NCBI RefSeq assembly: GCF_036323735.1
Contig: NC_086023.1
Span: 13,607,501 to 13,671,500, forward strand
Direction: 5' to 3'
Length of the DNA: 64,000 nt
From: Rattus norvegicus
Taxonomy: Eukaryota; Chordata; Mammalia; Rodentia; Muridae
A program made the translations under genes and the position numbers. The notes under the pieces were generated by a model, which was given only the letters and a program-made list of their open reading frames with translations, was not told where the DNA came from and ran no database searches. The first letter of the stretch is position 1, and each line of letters starts with the position of its first letter. This document shows positions 22,656-34,842 of the stretch, one piece after another.

Positions 22656-23599
22656 AGTGTCTTTCTTTTAAGAATATGAACTAAGGTTCTCACTGTGTCT
22701 TTGTTCTGTTTGACAGCCCATTCCACTCCACCTGGTAGCTCATATTTCGTTTTCTAGATGTGCCACAGTTCAGCCCTTACCTACTGAAGGACAACGTGGC
22801 TGCTTCCAGGCTCAGGCAATCATGACTGTAGCTCCTGCAAATATCCCTGCCCATGCTTTTGTGTTAGACGCAGGCTCCCGATTCCTTCAGATAAATTCCG
22901 AGTGATGTGATGGCTGCGTTTGATTTTGGGGGGAAAAAAAACTACCAAATGTCTTTCAGAATATCTAAAACTTTTTGTATTCCCACTAGCAAAGAGTTTG
23001 GTGTTGGCATTGGGGACTTTGGTCATTCTAATTAGTGTGTTGCTCACCACCACCATGATCTTAATTTCCCTGGTGACCGAGCAAAGAACGTCTTTGCATG
23101 CATTGATGTGCACATTGATTGATACATATTCGGATGAATTATCAAGGTCACTATCTCATTTTCTGATTGGCTTGTTTTCTTCATATCCTCTATCAGAACA
23201 GACATCTATAAATGTTTCAACATTGATTTGCCTTCTTATATTCCTGGCATTGTATTTCAGAGAATTTTTTTTAATTTTAATGAAGTCCTACTCAACCCGT
23301 TGTTTATTTCATGAAACCACACCTTAAATGCTGTATTTAAAAAAAAATCATTGTCATAGCCAACATCATTTAGGCTTTATGTCAAATTCTTGAAGTTTTA
23401 CACTTTCAGATTCTGCATTGTACTCTATAATTCATTGTGCATGAATTTTTATGTAAGATGTAGGGTCTTGTGTTTGGGTTTGGCTGTTTGCATATAGAAG
23501 CCCAGCTGTTCCTGTATCTGATGATAAAAAGACATCTGAGTCTCCCAGGCATGGGAGGATTCTAATCTTCAACTGACAACATAGAAAGGGAGAGTGGAA

Positions 23600-23945
23600 A
23601 GAAAGATGAGGTGGTGTCAGGGAAAACAGCAAGCACAGAGAAGCGAGGGTAGGACCACAGCTACTCATGGCCATGTTTAAGAGGAAATGAACCTGGGAAT
23701 GGTCAGATCAGTTCACAGGGGCTTGGACGTCATGCTCCAGAGCCAGCACTCATGTTGCACATGAAGAACCAGTTAGAGAACCTTCTGTGGGGCTGAGAGA
23801 AGTAACATAGCTATTTTAGATGCAATGTATAGGATGGTATGAGGGGTGGATTGGACTCTAAGAAGTTCAATGGTAATAGAGGCACCAGTTAACTATTGTC
23901 CAGGGGAGAGATGATGAATAAATGTCAAAGCTAAAATGGAAGCAG

Positions 23946-23994
<49 letters not shown>

Positions 23995-25654
23995 CACACA
24001 ATGGAATAATAAAAAATAGAAACCAATGACTGACTGATGGAGGTGCTAGGGGTAAAGGCATCACCCAGTGACTGACTGGTGGAGGTGCTGGAGATGAAGG
24101 CATGATATCACTTAGAAAGTTCAAGATTCAAGATCATTAGCCGAAAAAAAATTTCCCCATATATCTAATTAAGGAGCTTAGATGGGAAAAACAAAGAATA
24201 TAAGTAGAAAAGAGAGTAGGATGAGGAGTATGTCAAGAATTTAGAAGAGGGATCCTTTACCCTGAATCCCATAAATAAAATCATTTGCTTATTTAGTAAA
24301 TGTGGTAAGGCTAGCACATGGGACACAGAAAACAGAAACATGAGGCACAGGAAATGAGAAGCCATAATTCCTTCTATTGAGAGGATTGACCGTTTAGAGA
24401 AAAGGCCATTATATTCTATGTGATTGATGCCATGTGGGGATAGATGAAGGCTGGTAACAGAGCATATCAATATCCCCTTGTGCTGGAACAAACCTAGTGG
24501 CTTGAATTAACACCAGAGTCTTCCCTTACAGTTTGGGAAGGTAAACATTCAAATGTATTTCACTGGCCTGATGATTTCCAGCTACTCAAGGCCCCCTATA
24601 AACACTGTTTGCCTTGTGATTTTTTCCTCCACATTCAAAGCCAATAGTCTAGTACAGCACCTTTCTTTGACTGTACCTCCTCTACATAACTTTTTTGTCT
24701 TATACAGATTCTTGAGATCACACTTAGGACATGTCCAGAAACTCTCAGATAATCTTCCTAGGTTGAAAATTCTTAATTTAGAATAGCTATAAAGAATACT
24801 TTCTATATCCACCCAAATATATAGGTTCTGCCAGTTAGGGCCTGACGATCTTTGGGGGGTCACTATTTAGTTTATCACAATGGGTCTAGAGGAAACATAG
24901 CCCCTTTACTCTGAAAGTTACAGTGTGACACTGTAAAATTTTAAGCATAACATGACAAGAGATACATTTTAGTAAATATAACTCAGGACTTCAAGGATAC
25001 AGATTGAAAAGGAGTCTGAAGTCAAGACAGCTCACGAGAGCGAGCTAAGAGGTTACTAACTGGGATAGGGAGATGGTCAGAAACTAAGACCATAGACCTA
25101 ACAGCCTACGGCTTGTTGAGTGCAAAGGATGGTGTCAGGTGTCAAGTGATAAGGTGTTGTACTTTGAGAAAAGCAGATCTGGAATTTAGAAGACTTTGGG
25201 CAGGGAATGAAGATAATCTAAGAAAAATTAAACCTTTGCTTGCAAACTAAAGTTTAGAATGCAAGCCATTCTTAGAAGCTGTCTCTAAAACAGAATTCAG
25301 CTAGACAATGCAGCTCTTACAGAGTTTAGTTTTATCTTAAAATCATTACAAACAGAATTTACAAATATCCACAAATATATGAAATCCTTAGAATCTTTTT
25401 ACCTAAACTGGAACCCATCCTATTAGCCTAATGATGAACTATCAAAGCTATTTTAAAAACCTAATAACCACTCCCAACAGCTCTCAACTTCCTGTGTCCC
25501 CTCTGCATGCAGTTAGTGATGAGAATGTATTCCTGTAGTCAATTCCAAAATACAGGTGTCTCAGCTTTTCCTTTCCCCATTCTCAGGAGTGTGTTTAGAA
25601 CAACTTACAAATTCTCAAGATAAACAGCATAAGTGAATTTTCTTTTGTTTTAAC
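23600..25654. other. Intron 8, unassigned sequence with one (AG)n tract
   Basis: Except for (AG)n at 23950-23992 and short duplicated phrases around 24018-24085 (tgactgactgatggaggtgc and tgactgactggtggaggtgc, about 50 bases apart), no repeat or gene is recognised. Confidence 0.45.
23950..23992. repeat. (AG)n microsatellite
   Basis: About 21 AG units, uninterrupted. Confidence 0.97.
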
Positions 25655-25985
25655 AATACACCTGAGACCAAATACCATTCCTTGAGGAAGGATAGATTTA
25701 TTTTGGCTCAGGACTGGAGGGTGCCCAGTCTACTATGGAAGGCATGAGAACTTGAGCATGAGAACTGGTCACATTGTATCTAAAGTCTAGATGCAGAGAC
25801 ATTTAGAGTCTTTTCACATCTTTGTTTTCATTCATCCTGTGGTTCCAGCCCGCAGAATGGTGACAACCACATCAGGGTAGGTCATCTGTCCTCAGTTAAA
25901 CCTTTCTGTAAACCCCTCAAGACATCTGAAAATATATTTCCATGGTGATCCTAAAATCCAGCCAATTAACAATAAAGAATAATCA
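25655..25985 (-). mobile_element. LTR-like rodent repeat, antisense
   Basis: Begins ccattccttgaggaaggata and gatttattttggctcaggac, then ggtgcccagtctactatgg and ctggtcacattgtatctaaa, a frequent rodent interspersed repeat pattern that I place with MaLR-like LTRs in antisense. The family is uncertain. Confidence 0.5.
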
Positions 25986-27827
25986 TTACAGTAACAAAGC
26001 CAATTGTTTAAAATGATTGTATAGCACATGTAACTGTCATGAGACATCCCCCTGCCAGTGTCAACCCCTTATCCTGCTGACACAGGGAGAACATGTGATT
26101 TGGTTCCCAGAGCCACCAGGACAATGCGACCAGGGCAATGTGGTCTATGATGAGTCAACAGAGCCATTTAGTGGTCCAGTTGTGACTGGAGCCCAGTATC
26201 CCAGTTCAGCTCATTGCTGTTTTCCTCCCATTTACGTCTTCGTACCTTAAGTCCAGCCTCCACCTGATTTTACCATCCACTGGGACTATGGGCCTCAAAA
26301 GCAGCAACTCTCCCCTAATTGTCATTCATGTATGTATCATGTATGTGTGCGGGTGCTCCATCACAGTTTCCCCCTGGGTCCCAACTCCACCCGTGCTCTC
26401 TTCCCTTCCTCCATGATCCCTTGCCCTCAGCTGCACAGCACAGTTATAACCTGGATCATCTGGTCCGCCACTTCTTCATATGCAAACATCTTGATTTCTT
26501 TCTGAACTTAAGAGGTCCCTGCAGGGTCTCACATCTCAGTACTCAAAGTTAAAGAGGTGACGGGCAATGCGGATGTTCAGTTGTTCAGAGGCAGTGCTGT
26601 GTCGTCTGACAAGTCTAAAACCCCTCTGCTCTGCGCTGCAGAGATCTGCTAATTTATTCTGCCGTTGTTCTGGATGTGAAGATGCAAAAGCAAACGCTGT
26701 CTCTGTATCAGAAACAAAAGATTAGATCCCAGAAAGCCAGGGTAAACTGATAGCTTTTAAGTTCTCAGTTCCATAAGATCAATGCATGGGTGATCTTGCT
26801 CCTGTGTTCTGAGCCCTTTTGTTGTGCTTGCTTTTTTTTTTTTTTTTTTGAGATGCTGTGTCCTGGTGTTTTAGCTTTTCCCATCTTCGTCTTCCATGGT
26901 GCAGCCAGCATTTCAGATCAGAATCTGTGTAATTGAGGCCAGATCTGGACAGGGCTCTTCAAATAATGTGTATCCAGCAGAGCCACATAAAAATCTCAAG
27001 GGGACTTAGCATTCAATAAAATGTGTGAACTGTTTCTTTACATTTTAGCAAAGCCTACATAATGTCTGCGGAGAGCTATAAATAACATTAGGCCTGTGTT
27101 AGTGGTCTTGTTTCTACCTGAGTTAATTTATTGCCACTTTAGAGAGCCAGCTATCTGAATTCTGATTTTATTTGGTAAAGGTACCGTTGGTAGAAGAGAT
27201 GAGTAAGGCAAAAATTCAAGATAAACATGAGCAAAGATAGTCTTGAATGTAATATCCTACTATGCTGCTGGATCAATACTTAATCTGCAGTAAATAACGT
27301 TGGCGGGATGCCAGTCTGAAAAATCAACCGTAAAATGCTATGGAATACTCTGGCAGCTAAAGTGCTTCTCAGGCAAACAGCAGTAAGTAAGCTAAGGCAT
27401 TGCTCTCCTTCACATTACTCGGTTTGACGCATGTGTCAGACTAATGAAATAAAAGGCTTTTCCATTTTGTTATATGCTCAGTGTTAATCAAGCACTAGGT
27501 TAGGACCAGTCAAGTAAGGTGATGTGAATATATGCAGCTCTCACGCAGGGCTTTAGGCTCTAAGACAACGTGTGGTTAATCATATATATGCACATACAGA
27601 CCCATCAGCTGATCCAGTGTGAGGTTTGAGGTAGGTCCTGGCGGGCCGTCCAGCTCAAGCCTCGTCCCTATACCGTCAGCATTACAATGCTCGAAGTTTG
27701 GTTTTGCACTTTTTTCTCTCCTGTACCTGCATCCATCCCTGTAGACTGCTATCTCCTAATATATTCCTATGGCTCCCAAATGTAAATTTCTAGCTTAAAA
27801 GTTCTCTGAAGCTCTCCCATAATCTCT
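25986..27827. other. Intron 8, long low-repeat stretch
   Basis: About 1.8 kb with only a T-run at 26831-26849. No SINE, L1 or LTR is recognised from about 26550 to 27600. It is a candidate place for conserved non-coding sequence, which cannot be judged from one genome. Confidence 0.45.
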
Positions 27828-28000
27828 AAAAGGGACTGGGGAGATAGCCTAGTAGGTGAAGTGTCTGCCACACAAGGTCAGGGGCCTGAGTTTGGATCCC
27901 CAGTGGACACTTACAAGTGGATACAGGCCTGCAACACTGAGGGCACAGGAATGCATGGCTTCCCCAGAACTCATGTTCAGCCAGGTCAGTGAGCGGCAGG
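27828..28000 (+). mobile_element. B3 SINE
   Basis: gggactggggagatagccta, gtaggtgaagtgtctgccac, gagtttggatccccagtgga, then ggatacaggcctgcaacact. Diverged; a (TC)n tract follows. Confidence 0.65.
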
Positions 28001-28034
28001 GTCAGTACAGAATCAGTATTTCAGTACAGAGCTA

Positions 28035-28036
<2 letters not shown>

Positions 28037-28098
<62 letters not shown>
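28037..28098. repeat. (TC)n microsatellite
   Basis: About 31 uninterrupted CT units. Confidence 0.97.
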
Positions 28099-28099
<1 letters not shown>

Positions 28100-28101
<2 letters not shown>

Positions 28102-28898
28102 TTAGATGCCGGGCTATTGAGGAAGATACCCAAGGTTTACCTCTGGCTTTCCCATGCAGTCCATGTGTTTATGTCCACACAAACACATACAGACACACAG
28201 GTGTATGCCTGACCTCTCCACTAGAGATGACGTTAGATGTCTGTTAAAATAAATTCCAAAATTTATTATCGAATAGCTGATCTTCTCTTTGCCAAATCTG
28301 CGCTTTCCAAAACCAAAAACAGTTGCTCAGTTCATCTAAAAGTGATGAACTAAATCTTAATATTCCTCATTTTCCTGTTCTCTGCATCTAAGCCGTTGTG
28401 GGTTTTGTTGTTGATGATGATGTTTTTTCTTTCGAACTGTTCTGCATTCCAACTACTTCTGACCATTTACATTACAACAACCTTGGCCCAGGTCATCCAA
28501 TGTCTCCTCTGGGTTCCTACAGGATCTTTCCACCCCATCTCATAGTGCCTTTCCTGACTTTCCAGATGCCCTGTCACTCATACAGTTTCTACACTAACCT
28601 CCCATTCAGTGCCAGCTCTACTGGAAAGGTGCATGTCCGTGAGGAGACATTTCCTAGATGTTCCCCCTGCTAAAAGCCTCTCCCCAGATGCCAGGGCTGA
28701 TTCCCCATGTTCTAGAAGTCTATTTAGAACCCACTGTTGTTGAATACCCTCATCGCCAGCTTGAAAATTACAACCTGCATTCCCAGTATTCCTCAAATGC
28801 TATTTTTTCTCTTTTCTGTGGCATTTATGGACCTCGAAATACAGTTCTCATACTCTTAGTCCACATTAAATAACCCCTGCCCGCCATGTGCATGCACG

Positions 28899-28943
<45 letters not shown>

Positions 28944-29810
28944 CACTCAACTAAGTCTAGAAGGCAGCCACCCTTTTTAGTGTGTTGATTCAGCGTAATG
29001 TGGTATGCACTATGTGCACAGGAAACACTCCTTGATTAATAAAAATATTAACACTCAAGTGGTAGTTGAAGGTGTCATTCATGTCCACTGAAGATGGAAA
29101 TCATCCTTGAAGGTGTTAACAGTAGGAAAGAAACCCATAGAAGAATGAAAATGGAAGCAGAGTGAGGTTAGAAGCAAGTTTGAATAAATTACTGTAACAA
29201 GGAAGGAGGACACATAAACAAGGGTCAAGTCCTATGAAAGTCCAGGTATAACAACCCCCTCACCACACCTCACACCTCTACCTCTCCCTACTGTGGTCCT
29301 GCACGCTTTCCCTTTCAAACTAATGCTTTAAAGCCTGCGTACTGAGAATGGTCCTTCTCCGGGAGCAACCCGTCTCCACCGTGCCCTTGGAGGAAGCTCT
29401 CTGGGATACAACCGCACAGATTTTCTGCTGTGTAGGGAAAAGCAATCTGTCTGTTCTCACAAGGACAAGGACTAGTCCTGAAACTCTAATTCTGCATTTG
29501 TTGGGAGGGAGGGGAAGTTGGTGGCTATGAACATACATGATTTGGGGGGTCTTCACATGTATACGGAGTTTATATGCTATTTTTTCCTTCAGAAAATGTG
29601 AACACTTGCTAATATCCCCATAACATAGGAAATGCTCAGGGTTTCAGATTTTACGTTATTAAAGAAATATTAGGTGACAGAACATTTTCCTGAACCCACA
29701 GGCATGTTTGGAGAAATGATGATGTCACTGTGGTTAGTCATGTGTGTCCTCAGCCATCTATAGAGAGGAACTATAATTATATCATCAGATCTAAAAACCT
29801 AAATATTAAT
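28100..29810. other. Intron 8, unassigned sequence with a (CA)n tract
   Basis: Holds (CA)n at 28901-28941. The region 28490-28690 has faint similarity to L2-type ancient sequence (ctttcctgactttccagatg). No gene is supported. Confidence 0.4.
28901..28941. repeat. (CA)n microsatellite
   Basis: About 20 CA units. Confidence 0.97.
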
Positions 29811-29811
29811 A

Positions 29812-30440
29812 GTGAGAATGACCCCCATAGGCTCAGATATTTGAACTCTTGGTCCCCCGGTTGGTAACACAGTTCAGGGAGATTGCAGAACCTTTGAGAG
29901 GTGGAAGGAAGTACACCTGGAAGAACTATACCACGGGGGACAGGATTTGGGTGTTTGTCTCTCCTACTTCCTGTTTCCCTACTTCCTGCTTGCATTTGAA
30001 GAGATGAGCTCTCCGCTTCCTGCTCCTACAACCATGTCTGCCCCTAACTGCCATCATGTCTCCTGCCATGATGATATATTTTCTCTCTGGAACCTTAAAC
30101 TAAAATAAATCCTTTCTACCACAAGTATCTGTCTTTCCTCCACTTTCTAAGAGGCAGGATCTCAGCCATACAGGACCACTAACAGGATCACAGGGCAGCC
30201 TGAGACACACTAAGCTGTCTGCAGACTCACTGGACCATCCTGCCTGAGCCTTCTGAATTCTACCACCATTCCCACCCTTTAAGTCACTTTTTTTTTTTGG
30301 TTCTTTTTTTCAGAGCTGGGGACTGAACCCAGGGCCTTGCGCTTCCTAGGCAAGCGCTCTACCACTGAGCTAAATCCCCAGCCCCCTTAAGTCACTTTTA
30401 ATCACGATGTTTTATCACAGCAACAGGAAAACAATACACA
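29812..30440 (+). mobile_element. MaLR-type LTR interrupted by an ID SINE
   Basis: Left part: gctcagatatttgaactctt, ggtcccccggttggtaacac, then tgccatgatgatatattttc and aaaataaatcctttctacca. Right part after the ID element: gatgttttatcacagcaaca and ggaaaacaatac, the usual end of rodent MT/ORR1 LTRs. The 30130-30278 interval does not follow the LTR clearly. Confidence 0.65.
30292..30386 (-). mobile_element. ID SINE, young, with perfect target-site duplication
   Basis: Antisense ID: T-rich tail with ggttctttttttcagagctg, cccagggccttgcgcttcct, aggcaagcgctctaccactg, agctaaatccccagccccc. The 13 bases ttaagtcactttt flank it at 30279-30291 and 30387-30399. ID elements of this low divergence are abundant in rat but rare in mouse, so this helps name the organism. 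Confidence 0.95.
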
Positions 30441-31558
30441 GGTCCAAAAACTTTCCTTGTACCAAATCAGCTTCACTTATTCAACCAGTATCTGAAAGGT
30501 AATGAAAGTGTCTCTTTTCCTAAATATCGGGGAATGCTGCATGACCAGTCTCTAAGAGTTGACAGTTCCTAAAGGAGAAGACGATCACATTTACAGTTTT
30601 CTACAGCCAGACACAGCCACTCGTAGAACGAATCGATAGTCAACACTCTGTCACTCCCCATGACTATACCATCCACACTACTATGAGATGGTATACACAG
30701 CCCCAAGCCTACTCAGAAAAGGCTGGTACTGGCTGGATATAGTGAAGATGCTGTGGATGAGGCAAGCAGCTTCAAATCAAGAGGAGTGTTTTTACTCTGA
30801 CTGTCCACCTAGTGGGGACAAAGCAAGGTACATAAACATCCATGACTTCATCTGTGTCCCTTTGCTTAAAGGGAACATTAGCACTGACCTTGTTATAGTA
30901 TCAAAGCATCCTTCCAGCTATTTGTTCTTGAATAAAAGCCATTATGGTTTGGTTTGCTTTCTTTATAACGGTTATAAAAAGACACCAATTCCTACCCTTT
31001 GTGTGTTGGAAAACAATTAGTGTTTGGCCTCTGTGAAATTTAGAAGTAGCTTACAAAGAGTACTTTAATTATCATCTCCTTTGTTAGTTTGAACAATGGG
31101 AGTGATTTATCCTTAGTTTAGTAATTTTGAATATTTAGTTATTTAAAAAAGGTTTTGATTTCCTAAGGAAATGTCAGTTGAACTTTACTCATTTTTCAAA
31201 TACAAAGCAGAGGCATTATATATTACTTAAAAAATACACTCAATCATCCATAGTTTCACCTTTATAAGCCTCCAAAATGACGTTTAAAGGCAAGGCCTTG
31301 GTGACTATTCCCCAGGTTATATTTGATAGATGCAGAGATAAAGAAAAGGGAGAAAATACAGGTTACAAGATGAGCTGTGAGCCCATGGAATGACCACACT
31401 GTGTAAGAAGAGTGTTGTCTCATGCCAATAATGATGATGCTGACAATAAAGATACAATTCACGAAAAATGGTATGATATGAAGGAATATGAATGATGGAA
31501 TGACCAACATGTGCTGCCTGTGGGTTGGGTGACTCAGCATCAAGAGTCCATCATGTAT
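30440..31558. other. Intron 8, no feature assigned
   Basis: A 110-codon plus-strand frame (30688-31020) has no domain that I recognise and no flanking gene signals. No repeats are seen. Confidence 0.45.
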
Positions 31559-31980
31559 AATGTGTGTGTGTGTGTGTGTGTGTGTGCATGTGTGTGTGTG
31601 TGCGCCTGTATGTGTGTGTGTCTGTGTGTGTGCATGTGTACATGTGTGCATGTGACATGTGTGCGTGTGTGTGCATGGGTGTGTGGGGGCATGTTCATGT
31701 GTCTATATGTTTATGTGTGTGCATGTACATGTGTGTGCATATCTGTGTGAACATGTGCGTGCAAGTGTGTATGTTTATAGATGTGTGCATGTGTGTGTGT
31801 ATTTATCTGTTGTGTGTGTTTGTGGTGCATGTGCATATGTGCATGTGTTTGTAGGGATGTACATGTGCATGTGAGCACATGTGTGTGTGCATGCATGTGT
31901 AAGTGTGCACATGTGTGCATGTGTAAGTGTGCACATGTGTGCATGTATACATGTGTGTGTGTGTACATGTATGTGTGTAC
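31559..31980. repeat. Complex TG-rich repeat locus
   Basis: A (TG)n core at 31561-31586 followed by about 400 bases of imperfect units such as tgtgcatgtg, atgtacatgtgtg and two copies of gtgtaagtgtgcacatgtgt near 31898-31940. Alternating purine-pyrimidine throughout. Open frames here are by-products of the repeat. Confidence 0.93.
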
Positions 31981-31984
31981 TAAC

Positions 31985-32120
31985 AGATAAACTTGTGGAG
32001 GCCAGAAGAAAATTTGCATGGGTCAACTCTCTCCTACCACATGGTGTCCAGGGTTCAAAGTCAAGACATTAGGTTTGTCAGCAAGAACTTTTTGCCCACT
32101 GAGGCATCTTGGGAGCCTCT
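31985..32120 (-). mobile_element. B3-like SINE following the TG locus
   Basis: Starts tgtggaggccagaagaaaat, with ctctcctaccacatggtgtc and ccagggttcaaagtcaagac, and ends ccactgaggcatcttggga. The TG locus is probably the expanded CA-rich tail of this antisense B3. Confidence 0.7.
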
Positions 32121-32741
32121 ATGAGACTCTTAATAAAGTTTTTAATATTTTTGCCTTTCAAAGTTGAATAAACTAATCAATACAGTTTATATGGAAAAGG
32201 AAATGTACAATAAAATAAGTAGAATTATGGGAAAAAATCCTGATGTCACGGTACACACTAAGATTACTCAATTGTTATGATAACAAGATAGAAAAAAAGG
32301 CAGAACACACAGAGAATCCAAGAGTACATTCACACACATAAAAGATAGAAACTATGCCCAAGGTGGTGATCTGGGTCAGTGGGACAATCATGGTGAGTGG
32401 TGCCCACAGAACTGGATAGGCATTCAGGAAAGCTGACATCATAGCAAAATGTCACATGCATACTAAAAAGAATCAAAATTCTTGCAGACTAGATGGAAGA
32501 ACTTAAGTAGAAAATGACAAGAAGAAAATTTAGACAGTACCTATAATCTTTACTAGCAGAAAACTTCCTCAACCAAGACAAGAACGCCAAACCCCATTTA
32601 AGAAGAAGAGACACAGTAATGATATACAATTTTAGACTTCTAAATGAAGAAAGTGAGTAAGAACGATTGAGTAGGTAAAATTCAGTGCAGATGACAGTCT
32701 GCACGAAATATTTTCATATATGAGTCCGAAGAAAAATAAAG
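32121..32741. other. Intron 8, no feature assigned
   Basis: AT-rich sequence, possibly old L1 (A-rich strand), but nothing firm. Confidence 0.4.
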
Positions 32742-32935
32742 GGTGGTGGAGAGATGACCAAGCAGTTAAGAGTGCTTGCTGCTCTTGCAGAGGACTATGC
32801 TCAGTTCCCAGGACTCACAAGGCTTACACCTGCCTGCACCTCCAGCTGCAGGTAGTCTAGCACCCTCTGCTGGCCTCCACCTGCATTCACATGTGCATAA
32901 CCCCCAACACACACACAATTAAAAATAAATCTTTT
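32742..32935 (+). mobile_element. B2/B3-type SINE
   Basis: gggtggtggagagatgacca, gttaagagtgcttgctgctc, gctcagttcccaggactcac, and a tail with cacacacacaattaaaaata. Confidence 0.85.
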
Positions 32936-32954
32936 TTTATATATATAGAAAAAG

Positions 32955-33390
32955 ATGAAGTAGCTCCCACTCCCATCCACCCACTTCACCTCAACACTCT
33001 GGCATTCCTCTACACTGGGGAAACGAGCCTTTACAGGACCAAGGGCTTCTCTTCCTATTGATGGGAGACAATGCCATCCTCTGCTACATATGCAGTTGGA
33101 ACCATGGGTCCCACCCCATCCCCCCATCCCCGTGTAATCTTTGGTTGGTGGTTTAGTCCCTGGGAGCTCTGGGGGAGGGGTCTGGTTGGTTGATATCGCT
33201 GTTCTTCCTATGGAGTTGGAAACCACGTCAGTTACCTCAGTCCTTTCCCTAAGTCCTCCACTGGGGTCCCCATGCTCAGTCCAATGGTTAGCTGCAAGCA
33301 TCCTTGTCTGTATCAGTAGTAGAGACGGGAAAGGGGATAACACTTGAAATGTAAGTACATAAAATATCCAATAAATAAAATTAAAATTAA
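32955..33390. mobile_element. L1 3' end with 5' inversion
   Basis: 32955-33313 is L1 3' UTR read antisense (tacactggggaaacgagcct, ctttacaggaccaagggctt, gtttagtccctgggagctct). At about 33314 the sequence switches to the sense strand: ggggataacacttgaaatgt, acataaaatatccaataaat, A-rich tail. This head-to-head arrangement is the product expected from twin priming. A clear target-site duplication was not found. Confidence 0.75.
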
Positions 33391-34104
33391 AGAGGGGAAA
33401 TAATAAATAATAAAGCAGTTTATCTCCAGGAAAAAGAGAAAGAAGAAGATAGGCATCCCAAGAAAACAATATGTGAAGGACATGATTAAGCATTTCAGAA
33501 AGAAACTCTAAAAGTAAACGTGAGCACAAGCATATCTGTAATAAGGCCACCAGACACACTTGTAGATGATTGCTGGTAAGGAATCCTTATCTTAGTATAA
33601 ATAGTAACAATTTTAGTAAGCAGTCTGACAAAAAAAATGGGAATTTTTAATTAAAATTGAGTGTGAACTTTTAAATTGAAATTTGAATTGTGACTTTATC
33701 CCTTACGTTAGCACTCTGCCTCCATGAATTTATCCCTTGCAGAATCAGCTTCACTCAGATGTAAGAACTGTGTTTTGATAATGGTTTCAGTGTCATTTAC
33801 ATCAGACCACACTTGATGCCCTGCCTTATTGCAGTATTGTTCCTCAGGGTAGGGATAGAAAAGGGGAAAGAAGTAAGTGCAATTCCCAGCAACAGGAAGC
33901 AAAGGACTAAATCATATTTAATTATAATAGAAAAATTCAAAGGACGAATATAAGGAATAAAATAAAATATAACTGAAGAAAAAGAGTCAAAAGTTCCCAT
34001 ATGAAAACAATTGTGGATTGTGAAAAATGCGTGTGTGATTATATATAATTGTATCCAAATATATAAACATAGATAAATACATGGGTGTATAAATACATGT
34101 ATGT

Positions 34105-34145
<41 letters not shown>

Positions 34146-34440
34146 GGTAAACCATATTGATGGTATTACTTTGTTACTAACAGGCTGTTTCTGGGTATAT
34201 TGAGGTTGTGATACAAGTGAAAAGGGACTTTAGTGCTTTTGGGGGGCTGAGATTAAATGCAGAGTCATATACACACTAGGTAAGTAAATTTTCAGGCACT
34301 AAGATGACTACTGTCCCCTGCCACCAAAAGCTATTTTTGTCACTGTTTTTATAAATTTGATGGCATCCTGATTCCATTTACAAGACATTTAAAGTATATA
34401 CTTTAAAAGAAAAACATACACTGAAAATGAAAATACAAAC
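33391..34440. other. Intron 8, unassigned sequence with a (TG)n tract
   Basis: AT-rich, with (TG)n at 34107-34144. The strand-biased A-rich text around 33400-33540 may be L1-derived, but I cannot place it. Confidence 0.4.
34107..34144. repeat. (TG)n microsatellite
   Basis: About 19 TG units. Confidence 0.97.
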
Positions 34441-34593
34441 CAGCCATGGTAGTATATATCAAACATCTGAGAAGTTGGGAGGCCAAGGCAGGAGAATTGC
34501 AGTGTTCAGAATGAACCAGGGCTGCACAGTGAGTTCCAAGCTGTCTTAGGTTAGAGATTAAGACTCTGTCTCAAAACTTTAAGAAAAAAATTT
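34441..34593 (+). mobile_element. B1 SINE
   Basis: gccatggtagtatatatcaa, gaagttgggaggccaaggca, ggagaattgcagtgttcaga, cacagtgagttccaagctgt, gactctgtctcaaaac, A-rich tail. Confidence 0.8.
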
Positions 34594-34842
34594 TGACAGA
34601 AATCACATGATTTCTCTCAGTAGCTACAGAAAAGGTCTTTCATAGAGTCCAGTTCCCCCTCATAGGAAAAGCTGTAATGAACTAGGAGGGAAAGAAAAAG
34701 CTCAACATAGTGAAGGTTGCAACAAACCCATGGTAAACTAAATGGGGAAGCAAAAAGCATTTCTACAAAAACCAAGAGCAAGACAAGGGAGACACTTGCT
34801 CCACTTTTATCCAATAGAGTGCTAAAAGCCTAATCTTAATAT

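Larger units (their letters stand above)
21615..23560 (-). mobile_element. Ancient L1 (L1M type), antisense, with SINE insertions
   Basis: Recognisable blocks in the order expected for the reverse complement of an ancient L1: tccacggtttacattagggt, gttcactgccctaaaaatct, ctccagaatgtcatc; then at 22790-23330 gtggctgcttccaggctcag, attcccactagcaaagagtt, ttttaattttaatgaagtcc; and to 23510 gatgtagggtcttgtgtttg. SINEs at about 22083-22210 and 22490-22655 interrupt it. Very diverged. Confidence 0.65.

Noticed and set aside
30688..31020. 110-codon plus-strand frame in intron 8
   Set aside because: Not recognisable as any protein; no flanking splice sites in frame with Cpa6.
32801..33559. 252-codon minus-strand frame
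   Set aside because: Runs through a B2/B3 SINE and the inverted L1 tail, so it is a composite of repeats and not a gene.
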